Assembly (NCBI RefSeq): GCF_018614205.1
Contig: NZ_JAGGOS010000013.1
Span: 62,001 to 126,000 of the forward strand
Reading direction: 5' to 3'
Source of the DNA: Streptomyces sp. ISL-36
GTDB taxonomy: Bacteria; Actinomycetota; Actinomycetes; Streptomycetales; Streptomycetaceae
DNA length: 64,000 bases
Each line of letters opens with the position of its first letter. Within the stretch, counting starts at the first letter, position 1. A program made the translations under genes and the position numbers. Below are positions 9,994-17,688 of the stretch, in pieces. The notes beneath the pieces are model-generated. The model worked only from the letters and a program-made list of their open reading frames with translations, had not been told where the DNA came from and made no database searches.

Positions 9994-11271
9994 GTGAAGC
10001 GCAAGCTCATCGCGGCGATCGGCGTCGCGGGCATGATGGTCTCCATCGCGGCGTGTGGCGGTTCGGACAAGGGTGGGGACTCGGTCGGCGGCGACGTCAA
10101 GGAGATCACCGTCTGGCTGACGGTGGACGCCCAGAACAACTGGCCCGAGCTCGTCAAGGCCGCCGACGACGCGGTGGTCAAGAAGCACCCGGGCATCACG
10201 ATCAAGCACGAGTACTACGGCTGGCCGGACAAGAACACCAAGCTCGACGCGGTGCTCGCCACGGACAAGGCCCCGGATGTTGTCGAAATGGGCAACACCG
10301 AGATGATCAGCTACATGGCCAAGGGCGCCTTCGCCGAGGTCGACCCGGCGAAGTTCGAGAACTCCGACAAGTGGCTCGACGCCCTCAAGGACTCGGTCAC
10401 CTACAACGGCAAGACCTACGGCGTCCCCTACTACGCCGGTGGCCGCGTGGGCACCTGGCGCAAGGACATCGCCGCCGAGGTCGGCGTCAAGGCGGCCCCG
10501 AAGACCTGGGCCGAGCTGACCGCCGCCCTGGACGCCATCCAGGCGAAGAAGGGCGACAAGTTCAGCGCCTGGTACCAGCCGTCGCCCGACTGGTACGCCG
10601 CCATGTCCTTCGTCTTCGACGCGGGCGGCTCCATCGCCAAGCAGGACGGCGAGACCTGGAAGTCCAACCTGTCCTCGCCCGAGTCCCTCAAGGGCCTCAC
10701 CGCGTACAAGAACATCCTCGACAAGTACATGCACGGCGACAAGACGAAGGACGAGTCCGACCGTCCCGTCGTCTTCGGCCAGGGCAAGTCCGCGACGATG
10801 TTCGCCGCCGGCTGGGAGGGCAGCACCGCCGCCGACCCGAAGACCGACAAGGTCGGCGGGCTGAAGGACAAGCTCGAGAACTTCGTGATGCCCGGCCCGT
10901 CCGGCAAGAACCTCCCGGTCTTCCTCGGCGGCTCCGACCTGGCCGTGCCGGTCAAGTCCAAGGCGCAGGGCGTCGCGGCCGAGTGGATCGCCGCCTTCAC
11001 CGGCGCCGAGGGCCAGAAGGGCCTCGTCGCCAAGGGCAACCTGCCCAACAACAAGGCGGACCTCGCCCCGCTGAAGGCCGACCCGGCCACCACGGTCCCG
11101 GCGACCGCCGCCGAGTCCAGCTGGTTCGTCCCGACCGCCCCCGGCTGGGGCCAGGTCGAGAAGGCCCAGATCCTCAAGACGATGCTCATCGACATCGCCA
11201 AGGGCAAGTCCGTCGAGGACGCCGCCAAGGCTGCGGACACCGCGATCGACAAGGTCATCAACGTCAAGTGA
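9994..11271 (+). CDS. dasA: DasA, sugar-binding lipoprotein (chitobiose importer)
   Basis: Solute-binding protein of the DasABC importer, which takes up N,N'-diacetylchitobiose. The GTG start follows a GAGGAGGG ribosome site. The 425-residue product has a lipoprotein signal peptide ending in the lipobox SIAAC (Cys21), so it is anchored outside the membrane. The remainder is a typical family 1 extracellular sugar-binding fold. It is first in the dasABC operon and is controlled by the two DasR operators upstream. dasB follows after an unusually long 219-bp gap filled mostly by a dispersed repeat. Confidence 0.93.
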   Translation: MKRKLIAAIGVAGMMVSIAACGGSDKGGDSVGGDVKEITVWLTVDAQNNWPELVKAADDAVVKKHPGITIKHEYYGWPDKNTKLDAVLATDKAPDVVEMGNTEMISYMAKGAFAEVDPAKFENSDKWLDALKDSVTYNGKTYGVPYYAGGRVGTWRKDIAAEVGVKAAPKTWAELTAALDAIQAKKGDKFSAWYQPSPDWYAAMSFVFDAGGSIAKQDGETWKSNLSSPESLKGLTAYKNILDKYMHGDKTKDESDRPVVFGQGKSATMFAAGWEGSTAADPKTDKVGGLKDKLENFVMPGPSGKNLPVFLGGSDLAVPVKSKAQGVAAEWIAAFTGAEGQKGLVAKGNLPNNKADLAPLKADPATTVPATAAESSWFVPTAPGWGQVEKAQILKTMLIDIAKGKSVEDAAKAADTAIDKVINVK

Positions 11272-11297
11272 CCTATGGGCAGGGCCCCGTCACCCTG

Positions 11298-11424
11298 GCG
11301 AGTGAGCCGAAGGGGCGCGCGGGCGTCGAAAGGGAGAACGCGCGGAGAGTCGCGAGGAACGAGCGACCCGAGCACGATCGACCGTCGACGCACGCTGAGA
11401 GCGCCCCGGAGGCGAACCGAGCCC
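11298..11424 (+). repeat. Copy A of a ~125-bp dispersed intergenic repeat
   Basis: This block between dasA and dasB aligns over its full length (about 80% by eye) with 50937-51060, elsewhere in the window. The most conserved parts are TGAGCCGAAGG near the left end, TCGAAAGGGAGAACGCGCG in the middle, and GGAGGCGAACCGAGCCC at the right end. A purine-rich run (A8G6) follows immediately. The element is in the same orientation relative to + strand transcription in both places. It is not coding in any convincing frame. What it does is unknown. Confidence 0.8.
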
Positions 11425-11490
11425 AAAAAAAAGGGGGGCCGACGGGGCCCTGTCGCCCGTACCAGGAGAGGGATCGCTGAGGAGCACGGG

Positions 11491-12483
11491 ATGAGTGCCG
11501 CAGACACAACCACCGCGAAGGTGCCGCCGGTGCGGCAATCGCCACCCTCCGGCTCCACGGCCGGTGTCCCGGGGAAGCCCGGGAAGAAGTCGAACGGCGG
11601 GGCGGGCGTCCCATGGCTGCTTCTCGCGCCATGTCTCCTCGTCCTGCTGCTGGTGCTGGGCTATCCGCTGGTCCGTTTGGTCGCCCTCTCGTTCCAGAAG
11701 TTCGGCCAGCCCCAGCTGTGGGGCTTCCAGGAAGCGGAGTCGGCCGGCTTCGACAACTTCGCCAAGATCCTCGGTGACGGCGAGTTCTGGGCCGTCGTGC
11801 TGCGCACCGTGATCTTCGCCGCCGGCGCCGTGATCGTCACCATGGTCCTCGGCATGATGATCGCCCTGCTGCTCCAGCGCGTCTCCGGCTGGGTCAAGGC
11901 CCTCATCAACATCGTGCTCGTGGCGAGCTGGGGCATGCCCATCATCGTCGCCACCGCCATCTTCAAGTGGCTCTTCGACGCCGACTACGGCGTGCTCAAC
12001 TGGCTGCTCAGCCGCCTCCCCGGCGTCGACATGATCGGCCACAACTGGTTCGCCAGCGGCCCGCAGGGCCTCGCAGTGATCATGCTGCTCGTCGTCTGGG
12101 GTGCCGTCCCCTTCGTGGTGATCACCCTGAGCGCCGGCCTCACGCAGGTGCCCAAGGAGCTCGAAGAGGCCGCCCGCCTCGACGGCGCGGGCGCCTGGGG
12201 CGTCTTCCGCTTCGTCACGCTGCCCATCCTCAAGCCCATCATCGTCATGCTCACCACGCTCTCGGTGATCTGGGACATGGGCGTCTTCCCGCAGGTCTAC
12301 GTGATGCGCAACGGCCACCCCGAGGCCGAGTTCCAGCTGCTCACCACGTACTCCTTCGACCGGGCGTTCGTCGTCAACGACTACGGCACCGGCTCCGCGA
12401 TCGCACTCGTCACGGTCCTGCTGCTGCTCGGCGTCGTCGCCGTCTACATGCGCCAGATGCTCAAGATCGGAGATGTGGAGTGA
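11491..12483 (+). CDS. dasB: DasB, sugar ABC transporter permease
   Basis: Membrane permease of the DasABC chitobiose importer. The ATG at 11491 follows GAGGAG and gives 330 residues. A Gly/Pro/Ser-rich cytoplasmic tail (about 35 residues) precedes six transmembrane helices. The EAA loop that docks the ATPase is visible as ELEEAARLDGAGAWGVFRFV. No ATPase gene is nearby; in Streptomyces the shared ATPase MsiK serves DasABC. The frame is open upstream into the repeat, but no ribosome site supports an earlier start. The stop overlaps the dasC start by 4 bp (GTGA). Confidence 0.92.
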   Translation: MSAADTTTAKVPPVRQSPPSGSTAGVPGKPGKKSNGGAGVPWLLLAPCLLVLLLVLGYPLVRLVALSFQKFGQPQLWGFQEAESAGFDNFAKILGDGEFWAVVLRTVIFAAGAVIVTMVLGMMIALLLQRVSGWVKALINIVLVASWGMPIIVATAIFKWLFDADYGVLNWLLSRLPGVDMIGHNWFASGPQGLAVIMLLVVWGAVPFVVITLSAGLTQVPKELEEAARLDGAGAWGVFRFVTLPILKPIIVMLTTLSVIWDMGVFPQVYVMRNGHPEAEFQLLTTYSFDRAFVVNDYGTGSAIALVTVLLLLGVVAVYMRQMLKIGDVE

Positions 12484-13358
12484 GCGCCGCCAACGCCACG
12501 GCAGCCCCGGCCAAGTCGCCCGCGCCCGCCGCCACCCGCCGCCGCAAGTCCAAGCTCGGCTGGAACCTGCTCGGTCTGCTCGTCGTCCTCACGGCCGGCT
12601 TCCCGGTCTACTGGATGATCAACACGGCCTTCAAGCCGGCCAAGGACGCGATCGACCCGGATCCGCACTTCTTCCCGTCGACCTTCACGCTCGAGAACTT
12701 CGAGCGCGCCCTCGACATCGCGGACTTCTGGGGCCCGGTCTTCCGCAGCCTCGTCGTCTCGGCCGTCGTGGTCGTCATCGGCATCGCGGTCGGCCTGCTC
12801 GCCGCCCTCGCGATCTCCCGGTTCGCCTTCCGCGGCCGCAAGATCGTGATCGTCGGCATCCTCGCGGTCCAGATGGTCCCGCTGGTCGCCATGATCATCC
12901 CGGTCTTCCTGCTCCTCAACGACCTCGGCCAGTACGACCGGCTCAGCGGCCTGATCATCACCTACCTGACCTTCATCCTCCCCTTCACGGTGTGGACCCT
13001 GCGCGGCTTCATCGTCAACATCCCCAAGGAGCTGGAGGAGGCCGCCCAGGTCGACGGCTGCACCCGCACCGGCGCCTTCATCAGGGTCGTCTTCCCGCTG
13101 CTCGCCCCGGGCATGGTCGCCACCTCCGTCTACGGCTTCATCCAGGCGTGGAACGAGTACCTCTACGCCCTGATGCTGATGAGCCAGCAGAACCAGACGG
13201 CCACCGTCTGGCTCAGCAACTTCATCACGAAGAACGGCACCGAGTACGCCCCGATGATGGCGGGCTCCACCATGATGGCCGTCCCCATCGTGATCCTCTT
13301 CCTCCTTGTCCAGCGCAAGATGGCCGCGGGTCTGACGGCCGGCGCGGTGAAGGGATAA
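12480..13358 (+). CDS. dasC: DasC, sugar ABC transporter permease
   Basis: Second permease of the DasABC importer, 292 residues from a GTG that overlaps the dasB stop. It has six transmembrane helices. The EAA loop is ELEEAAQVDGCTRTGAFIRV, and the periplasmic-side segment FKPAKDAIDPDPHFFPSTF is typical of the MalG-like subfamily. It is translationally coupled to dasB and followed after 9 bp by dasD, so the importer and the hydrolase are probably one transcript. Confidence 0.92.
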   Translation: MSAANATAAPAKSPAPAATRRRKSKLGWNLLGLLVVLTAGFPVYWMINTAFKPAKDAIDPDPHFFPSTFTLENFERALDIADFWGPVFRSLVVSAVVVVIGIAVGLLAALAISRFAFRGRKIVIVGILAVQMVPLVAMIIPVFLLLNDLGQYDRLSGLIITYLTFILPFTVWTLRGFIVNIPKELEEAAQVDGCTRTGAFIRVVFPLLAPGMVATSVYGFIQAWNEYLYALMLMSQQNQTATVWLSNFITKNGTEYAPMMAGSTMMAVPIVILFLLVQRKMAAGLTAGAVKG

Positions 13359-13367
13359 CGCCGAACC

Positions 13368-14882
13368 ATGACCACTCTCACCACCGGCACTGACACCCTG
13401 ACCCGCGACGCGCTCACCGTGCTCCAGCCCGGCTTCGTCGGCACCACCGCGCCCGACTGGCTGCTCCGGAGGATCGGCGAGGGGCTGTCCTCGGTCGGTC
13501 TCTTCGGCCGGAACATCGCCTCGCCCGAGCAGCTCGCCGCACTCACCGCGCGACTGCGGGCCGAGCGGGACGACGTCCTGGTCGCCATCGACGAGGAGGG
13601 CGGTGACGTCACCCGCCTCGAGGTGCGGCACGGCTCCTCGTTCCCCGGCAACTACGCGCTGGGCGCGGTCGACGACACGGACCTCACCCGGGCCGTCGCC
13701 CGGGAGCTCGGACGCCGGCTCGCCGAGTGCGGGGTCGACCTCAACTGGGCGCCGTCGGCGGACGTCAACTCCAACGCCGAGAACCCGGTGATCGGCGTAC
13801 GGTCCTTCGGCGCCGACCCGGCCCTGGTCGCCCGGCACACGGTGGCGTACGTCGAGGGCCTACAGGCCGTCGGCGTCGCCGCCTGCACCAAGCACTTCCC
13901 CGGACACGGCGACACCAACGTGGACTCCCACCACGCGCTGCCCCGGATCGATGTGGGTCTCGCCACACTGCACGCCCGTGAGCTGGTACCTTTCCGCGCC
14001 GCGATCGCCGCGGGTACCAAAGCGGTCATGAGCGCGCATATTCTGCTCTCCGCGCTCGACCCCGACCGCCCGGCCACCCTGAGCCCGCAGATCCTGACCG
14101 GTCTGCTCCGCCAGGAGCTGGGCTTCGACGGGCTGATCGTCACCGATGGCATGGAGATGCGGGCCATCGCGTCGACGTACGGCATCGAGCGCGGATCCGT
14201 CCTCGCGATCGCCGCGGGCGCCGACGCCATCTGCGTCGGCGGCGGGCTGGCCGACGAGGGCACCGTACTGCGACTGCGCGACGCGCTGATCGACGCGGTA
14301 CGGACCGGCGAACTGCCCGAGGAGCGGCTGGCCGACGCCGCGGCGCGCGTACGCGCCCTGGCGGCCTGGACCCAGGCGCACCGGGCCAGGGGGGCTCTGT
14401 CGGGGCCGGGCGCGGCAGTGCAGGAGGGGACCGCGCCCGGCACCGAGATCGGACTCGTCGCGGCCCGCCGGGCCCTGACGGTGACGCCGGGGGAGCGGCA
14501 CACGCCGATGACCAGCGCTCCCTATGTCGCCGCCTTCACCCCGGTTCCCAACATCGCGGTCGGCGACGAGACGCCGTGGGGCGTCGCGGCGGAGCTGGAG
14601 CGGCTGCTTCCGGGGACCGCGACGGGCACCTACGGCGCGCCGTCGGTGGACGCCGTGCTCGCCGCCGCCGGGGAGCGCCGGATCGTGGCGGTGGTACGGG
14701 ACGCCCACCGGCACCCGTGGATGACCGAGGCCCTGGACGCCCTGCTCGCGGCCCGCCCGGACACCGTGGTGGTGGAGATGGGCCTCAACGGCTCGCAGCC
14801 CCGTGGCGCCCTGCACATCGCCACGCACGGGGCCGCGCGGGTCTGCGGCCGGGCGGCGGCCGAGGCGATCGCCGGAGTCTGA
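13368..14882 (+). CDS. dasD: DasD, family 3 beta-N-acetylglucosaminidase
   Basis: This enzyme splits N-acetylglucosamine from the imported chitobiose. The 504-residue protein has no signal peptide, so it acts in the cytoplasm. The GH3/NagZ signature KHFPGHGDT...DSH lies near residue 174 (the His/Asp pair used as acid/base), and VTDGMEM near residue 260 carries the catalytic nucleophile Asp. A C-terminal alpha/beta domain of about 150 residues follows. It lies last in the das operon and converges on nagB across a strong hairpin. Confidence 0.9.
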   Translation: MTTLTTGTDTLTRDALTVLQPGFVGTTAPDWLLRRIGEGLSSVGLFGRNIASPEQLAALTARLRAERDDVLVAIDEEGGDVTRLEVRHGSSFPGNYALGAVDDTDLTRAVARELGRRLAECGVDLNWAPSADVNSNAENPVIGVRSFGADPALVARHTVAYVEGLQAVGVAACTKHFPGHGDTNVDSHHALPRIDVGLATLHARELVPFRAAIAAGTKAVMSAHILLSALDPDRPATLSPQILTGLLRQELGFDGLIVTDGMEMRAIASTYGIERGSVLAIAAGADAICVGGGLADEGTVLRLRDALIDAVRTGELPEERLADAAARVRALAAWTQAHRARGALSGPGAAVQEGTAPGTEIGLVAARRALTVTPGERHTPMTSAPYVAAFTPVPNIAVGDETPWGVAAELERLLPGTATGTYGAPSVDAVLAAAGERRIVAVVRDAHRHPWMTEALDALLAARPDTVVVEMGLNGSQPRGALHIATHGAARVCGRAAAEAIAGV

Positions 14883-14887
14883 CGGCG

Positions 14888-14930
14888 TACGACGAGGGGC
14901 CGGGCACCTGGTGGCCGGCCCCTCGTCGTA
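14888..14930. terminator. Bidirectional terminator between dasD and nagB
   Basis: A 16-bp perfect inverted repeat (14888-14903 with 14915-14930) with an 11-base loop lies between two convergent genes, 5 bp after the dasD stop and 10 bp before the nagB stop. Confidence 0.85.
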
Positions 14931-14940
14931 CCGCAGGGGG

Positions 14941-15726
14941 TCAGATGCCCTGCCACGCGGGCTTGTTCGCGAACGTGTGGCGGAAGTAGTCCGCGAGCTT
15001 CAGCTTGGACGCGGCGGCCTCGTCCACCACGACCGTGGCGTGCGGGTGCAGCTGCAGCGCGGAGGCCGGTACGAGCGCGGCGACCGGCCCCTCGACCGTC
15101 TGTGCCACGGCGTCGGCCTTGCCCTCGCCGGTGGCCAGGAGCACCAGGTGACGGGCTTCGAGGATGGTGCCGATGCCCTGGGTGATGACGTGGTGCGGCA
15201 CCTGCTCGATGTCGTCGTCGAAGAAGCGCGCGTTGTCGACCCGGGTCTGCTCGGTGAGCGTCTTGATCCGGGTCCGGGAGGCGAGCGAGGAGCACGGCTC
15301 GTTGAAGCCGATGTGCCCGTCGGTCCCGATGCCCAGGATCTGCAGGTCCACGCCCCCGGCGTCCCGCAGGGCCCGGTCGTAGGCCTCGCAGGCGGCCTGG
15401 ACGTCCTCGGCCGAGCCGTCGGGACCCATGAACGCCTCCTGGGAGAGCCCGAGCGGCTCGACGACCTGGCGCAGCACGGTGGAGCGGTACGACTCCGGGT
15501 GCCCCGCGGGGAGCCCGACGTACTCGTCCAGCTGGGCGATCCGCGCCCGCGAGGCGTCCACGGAACCGGCCTGGACCTGTGCGATCAGGGCCTCGTAGAT
15601 GGGCAGCGGAGTCGAGCCGGTGGCAACGCCGAGCAGCGCGTCGGGCTTGCGGCGCAGGAGGCCGGCGATGCCGTCCGCGATGAGCGCGCCGCCTGCCGTG
15701 GCGTCCGGGACGATGACAACTTCCAC
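14941..15726 (-). CDS. nagB: Glucosamine-6-phosphate deaminase
   Basis: NagB converts glucosamine-6-phosphate to fructose-6-phosphate and ammonia, completing GlcNAc catabolism. It also lowers the DasR effector. The 261-residue length is typical. Conserved active-site segments are LDEYVGLP (catalytic Asp/Glu) and GIGTDGHIGFNEP (catalytic His). A DasR operator lies 32 bp upstream of the ATG, so it belongs to the DasR regulon even though it is transcribed apart from dasABCD. Confidence 0.95.
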   Translation of the reverse strand: MEVVIVPDATAGGALIADGIAGLLRRKPDALLGVATGSTPLPIYEALIAQVQAGSVDASRARIAQLDEYVGLPAGHPESYRSTVLRQVVEPLGLSQEAFMGPDGSAEDVQAACEAYDRALRDAGGVDLQILGIGTDGHIGFNEPCSSLASRTRIKTLTEQTRVDNARFFDDDIEQVPHHVITQGIGTILEARHLVLLATGEGKADAVAQTVEGPVAALVPASALQLHPHATVVVDEAAASKLKLADYFRHTFANKPAWQGI

Positions 15727-15757
15727 GCTGGTGCCTGCCGATCGTGTGAGGGGCCTG

Positions 15758-15773
15758 TGTGGTATAGACCAAT
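15758..15773. promoter_or_regulatory. dre: DasR-responsive element upstream of nagB
   Basis: On the minus strand ATTGGTCTATACCACA matches the dre consensus at most core positions (TGGTCTANACCAC). It is centred about 40 bp before the nagB start, where bound DasR would cover the promoter. Confidence 0.85.
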
Positions 15774-15878
15774 CATAGCGAAATCTAGCAGAGGAAGGGC
15801 CTTCCGCCCAGGCTCGTCCGGTGGGCGGACCCAGCCCTCTCCATCCTCGGCCGGGACCACCTCACGGGCCACTCGGCG

Positions 15879-16631
15879 TCAGGCGAGGGAGCCCCCCGTG
15901 GCGTCGATCCACTGGCCCGTCACCCACCGGCCGTCGTGCGAGGCCAGGAAGGCCACCACGTCCGCGATGTCCGCCGACGTCCCGACCGCGCCGAGCGCGG
16001 ACATCGCCGCCGCCCCCGCCCATGCCTCCTCGTTCCCGCGCAGCCAGCCCGCGTTGATGTCCGTGTCCACGATTCCGGGCGCCACCGCGTTGACCGTGAT
16101 GCCCCGTCCGCCGAGCACCTTGGACAGATAGCGGGTGAAGACGTCCAGGGCGCCCTTCGACATCGCGTACGCCATGGTGTCCGGCATCATCGCCGCCTTG
16201 CTCAGGCCCGTGGAGATGTTGATGATCCGGCCGCCGTCGCGCAGCCGCTCGGCGCCGAGCCGCGCCAGGAAGAACGGCGCCTTGGTGTTGACCGCGAAGA
16301 GCCGGTCGTACTCCGCCTCCTCTATCGTCGCGAAGGGCTGCGAGGCCCCGATCCCCGCGTTGTTCACGAGGATGTCCAGGCCGTCGGCGTGGGCGTCGAA
16401 CGCCTCCCAGAGCGCCGCCGCGTCTCCCGGCACCCCCAGTTCCTGCCCGATCGCGAACGCTTCGCCCCCGGCGGCCTCGATCGTCGCGACCGTCTCCTTC
16501 GCCGCCGCCTCGTTGCTTCCGAAGTGCACCGCGACGCGCGCCCCGTCCCGCCCGAGCCGCTCCGCGATCCCCCGCCCGATACCCCGGCTGCCGCCCGTGA
16601 CCAGCGCCGTCTTCCCCTTGAGCGCGCCCAT
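15879..16631 (-). CDS. Short-chain dehydrogenase/reductase
   Basis: A 250-residue NAD(P)-dependent oxidoreductase. The cofactor motif TGGSRGIG is near residue 13, NNAG near residue 88, and the catalytic Tyr-x-x-x-Lys appears as YAMSK. The C-terminus has the WVTGQWIDATGG segment of classical SDRs. The substrate is unknown. It is divergent from a TetR regulator, and paired direct repeats in the 82-bp gap suggest that this regulator controls it. Confidence 0.9.
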   Translation of the reverse strand: MGALKGKTALVTGGSRGIGRGIAERLGRDGARVAVHFGSNEAAAKETVATIEAAGGEAFAIGQELGVPGDAAALWEAFDAHADGLDILVNNAGIGASQPFATIEEAEYDRLFAVNTKAPFFLARLGAERLRDGGRIINISTGLSKAAMMPDTMAYAMSKGALDVFTRYLSKVLGGRGITVNAVAPGIVDTDINAGWLRGNEEAWAGAAAMSALGAVGTSADIADVVAFLASHDGRWVTGQWIDATGGSLA

Positions 16632-16647
16632 GGCGAGCCCCCCTCAC

Positions 16648-16705
16648 TTCCGTAGTGGTCGTTACAGAAAGCACCGTACCACGTTCCGTAGTGCTCGTTA
16701 TAGAA
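16648..16705. promoter_or_regulatory. Paired operator-like repeats between SDR and TetR genes
   Basis: Two 22-bp direct repeats (16648-16669 and 16684-16705) share TTCCGTAGTG, then TCGTTA, then AGAA, with two differing bases. They start 36 bp apart. The second overlaps a TAGAAT (16701-16706) that could be the -10 of the TetR gene. They are good candidates for binding sites of the adjacent TetR protein. Confidence 0.7.
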
Positions 16706-16713
16706 TCGGCGCC

Positions 16714-17394
16714 GTGACGACGAAACAGCGTGGGCGCCCCCGCTCCTTCGACCGCCCCACGGCGCTGGAGCGGGCCACGATGGCGTTCTGGGAGCACGGG
16801 TACGAGACGACGTCCGTCTCCGACCTCACCCGCGTCATGGGCATCAGCGCGCCCAGCCTGTACGCGGCGTTCGGCGACAAGAGGACCCTGTTCGAGGAGG
16901 TCGTGGAGGCGTACGCCGGCTCGTACGGCGCCTACGGCGGCCGGGCCTTCGCCGAGGAGCCGACCGCGCGCGGCGCCCTGGGCCGGATGCTGCGGGAGGC
17001 GGCGGACGTCTTCACGGACCCGTGCCATCCGCGCGGCTGCCTGATGATCTCCGCGGCGATCAACTGCTCGACCCCGGAGGTGGAGGAGGGCCTGCGCGAG
17101 CGCCGCAACGCCAACCTGGCGGCCTTCGAGGCCCGGATTCGCAAGGGGGTCGATGCCGGGGAGCTGCCCGCGGGCACCGACGCCGGCACTCTCGCGCGCT
17201 TCTGCGGCGCGGTGCTGCAGGGGATGTCCCAGCAGGCGCGCGACGGGGCGACGCGGACGGAGCTGGAGGCGGTGGCAGAGGCCGCGATGCTGGCCTGGCC
17301 CTCCGCGCGGAGCGGCCCGGAGAAGGCCCTGGAGAAGGCCCCGGAAATGGAATCGGCAAAGGCCCCGGAAACACCCGCGGGCCGCGGCGCCTGA
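16714..17394 (+). CDS. TetR/AcrR-family regulator
   Basis: A 226-residue DNA-binding repressor starting at GTG 16714, 13 bp or less from a likely -10 box, so the message may be nearly leaderless. The N-terminal HTH (about residues 12-58) contains YETTSVSDLTRVMGISAPSL. The ligand domain includes a CHPRGC segment near residue 100, common in the subgroup that regulates reductases. The C-terminus is a Glu/Pro/Ala-rich tail. It is divergent from the SDR gene, its likely target. Confidence 0.88.
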   Translation: MTTKQRGRPRSFDRPTALERATMAFWEHGYETTSVSDLTRVMGISAPSLYAAFGDKRTLFEEVVEAYAGSYGAYGGRAFAEEPTARGALGRMLREAADVFTDPCHPRGCLMISAAINCSTPEVEEGLRERRNANLAAFEARIRKGVDAGELPAGTDAGTLARFCGAVLQGMSQQARDGATRTELEAVAEAAMLAWPSARSGPEKALEKAPEMESAKAPETPAGRGA

Positions 17395-17564
17395 CGGGAC
17401 CCTCAACCCGTCCGGCACCGCAGCCCGGAGCTGCCCGGCCGGGGGTGTGCGGTCCCACGGCCGTATGGGAGGTCTCGGCGCAGTCAGGGCAGAGAGCGCC
17501 GGGTACCTCGTCCACCTTCCTGTGCGGGGAGGGTGGGGGTCATGATGTGATGCTGCCTCGCCAT

Positions 17565-17588
17565 TGTGGACTAGACCATTCTGGTCTG
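17565..17588. promoter_or_regulatory. dre-like site and dyad upstream of sensor kinase
   Basis: TGTGGACTAGACCATT (17565-17580) matches about 12 of 16 dre positions, with core GGACTAGACC. It overlaps a perfect dyad AGACCA-TTC-TGGTCT (17574-17588). It lies 101-124 bp before the kinase start. Binding by DasR is a guess from sequence. Confidence 0.45.
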
Positions 17589-17688
17589 TCCATCCATGGG
17601 TTCGGCGGGTTTCCTGGTCCATCCTCCATCACGAACGCCCCGAGATCCAGGTTCAGCGCCCTCCGATTCCGCGGGTACGCTCGCACCT

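Noticed and set aside
12444..13838. Long minus-strand frame opposite dasC and dasD
   Set aside because: Acidic low-complexity translation antisense to clearly identified permease and glycosidase genes.
16135..16713. Upstream extension of the TetR gene at 16714
   Set aside because: It would overlap the SDR gene in antisense and run through the shared operator region.
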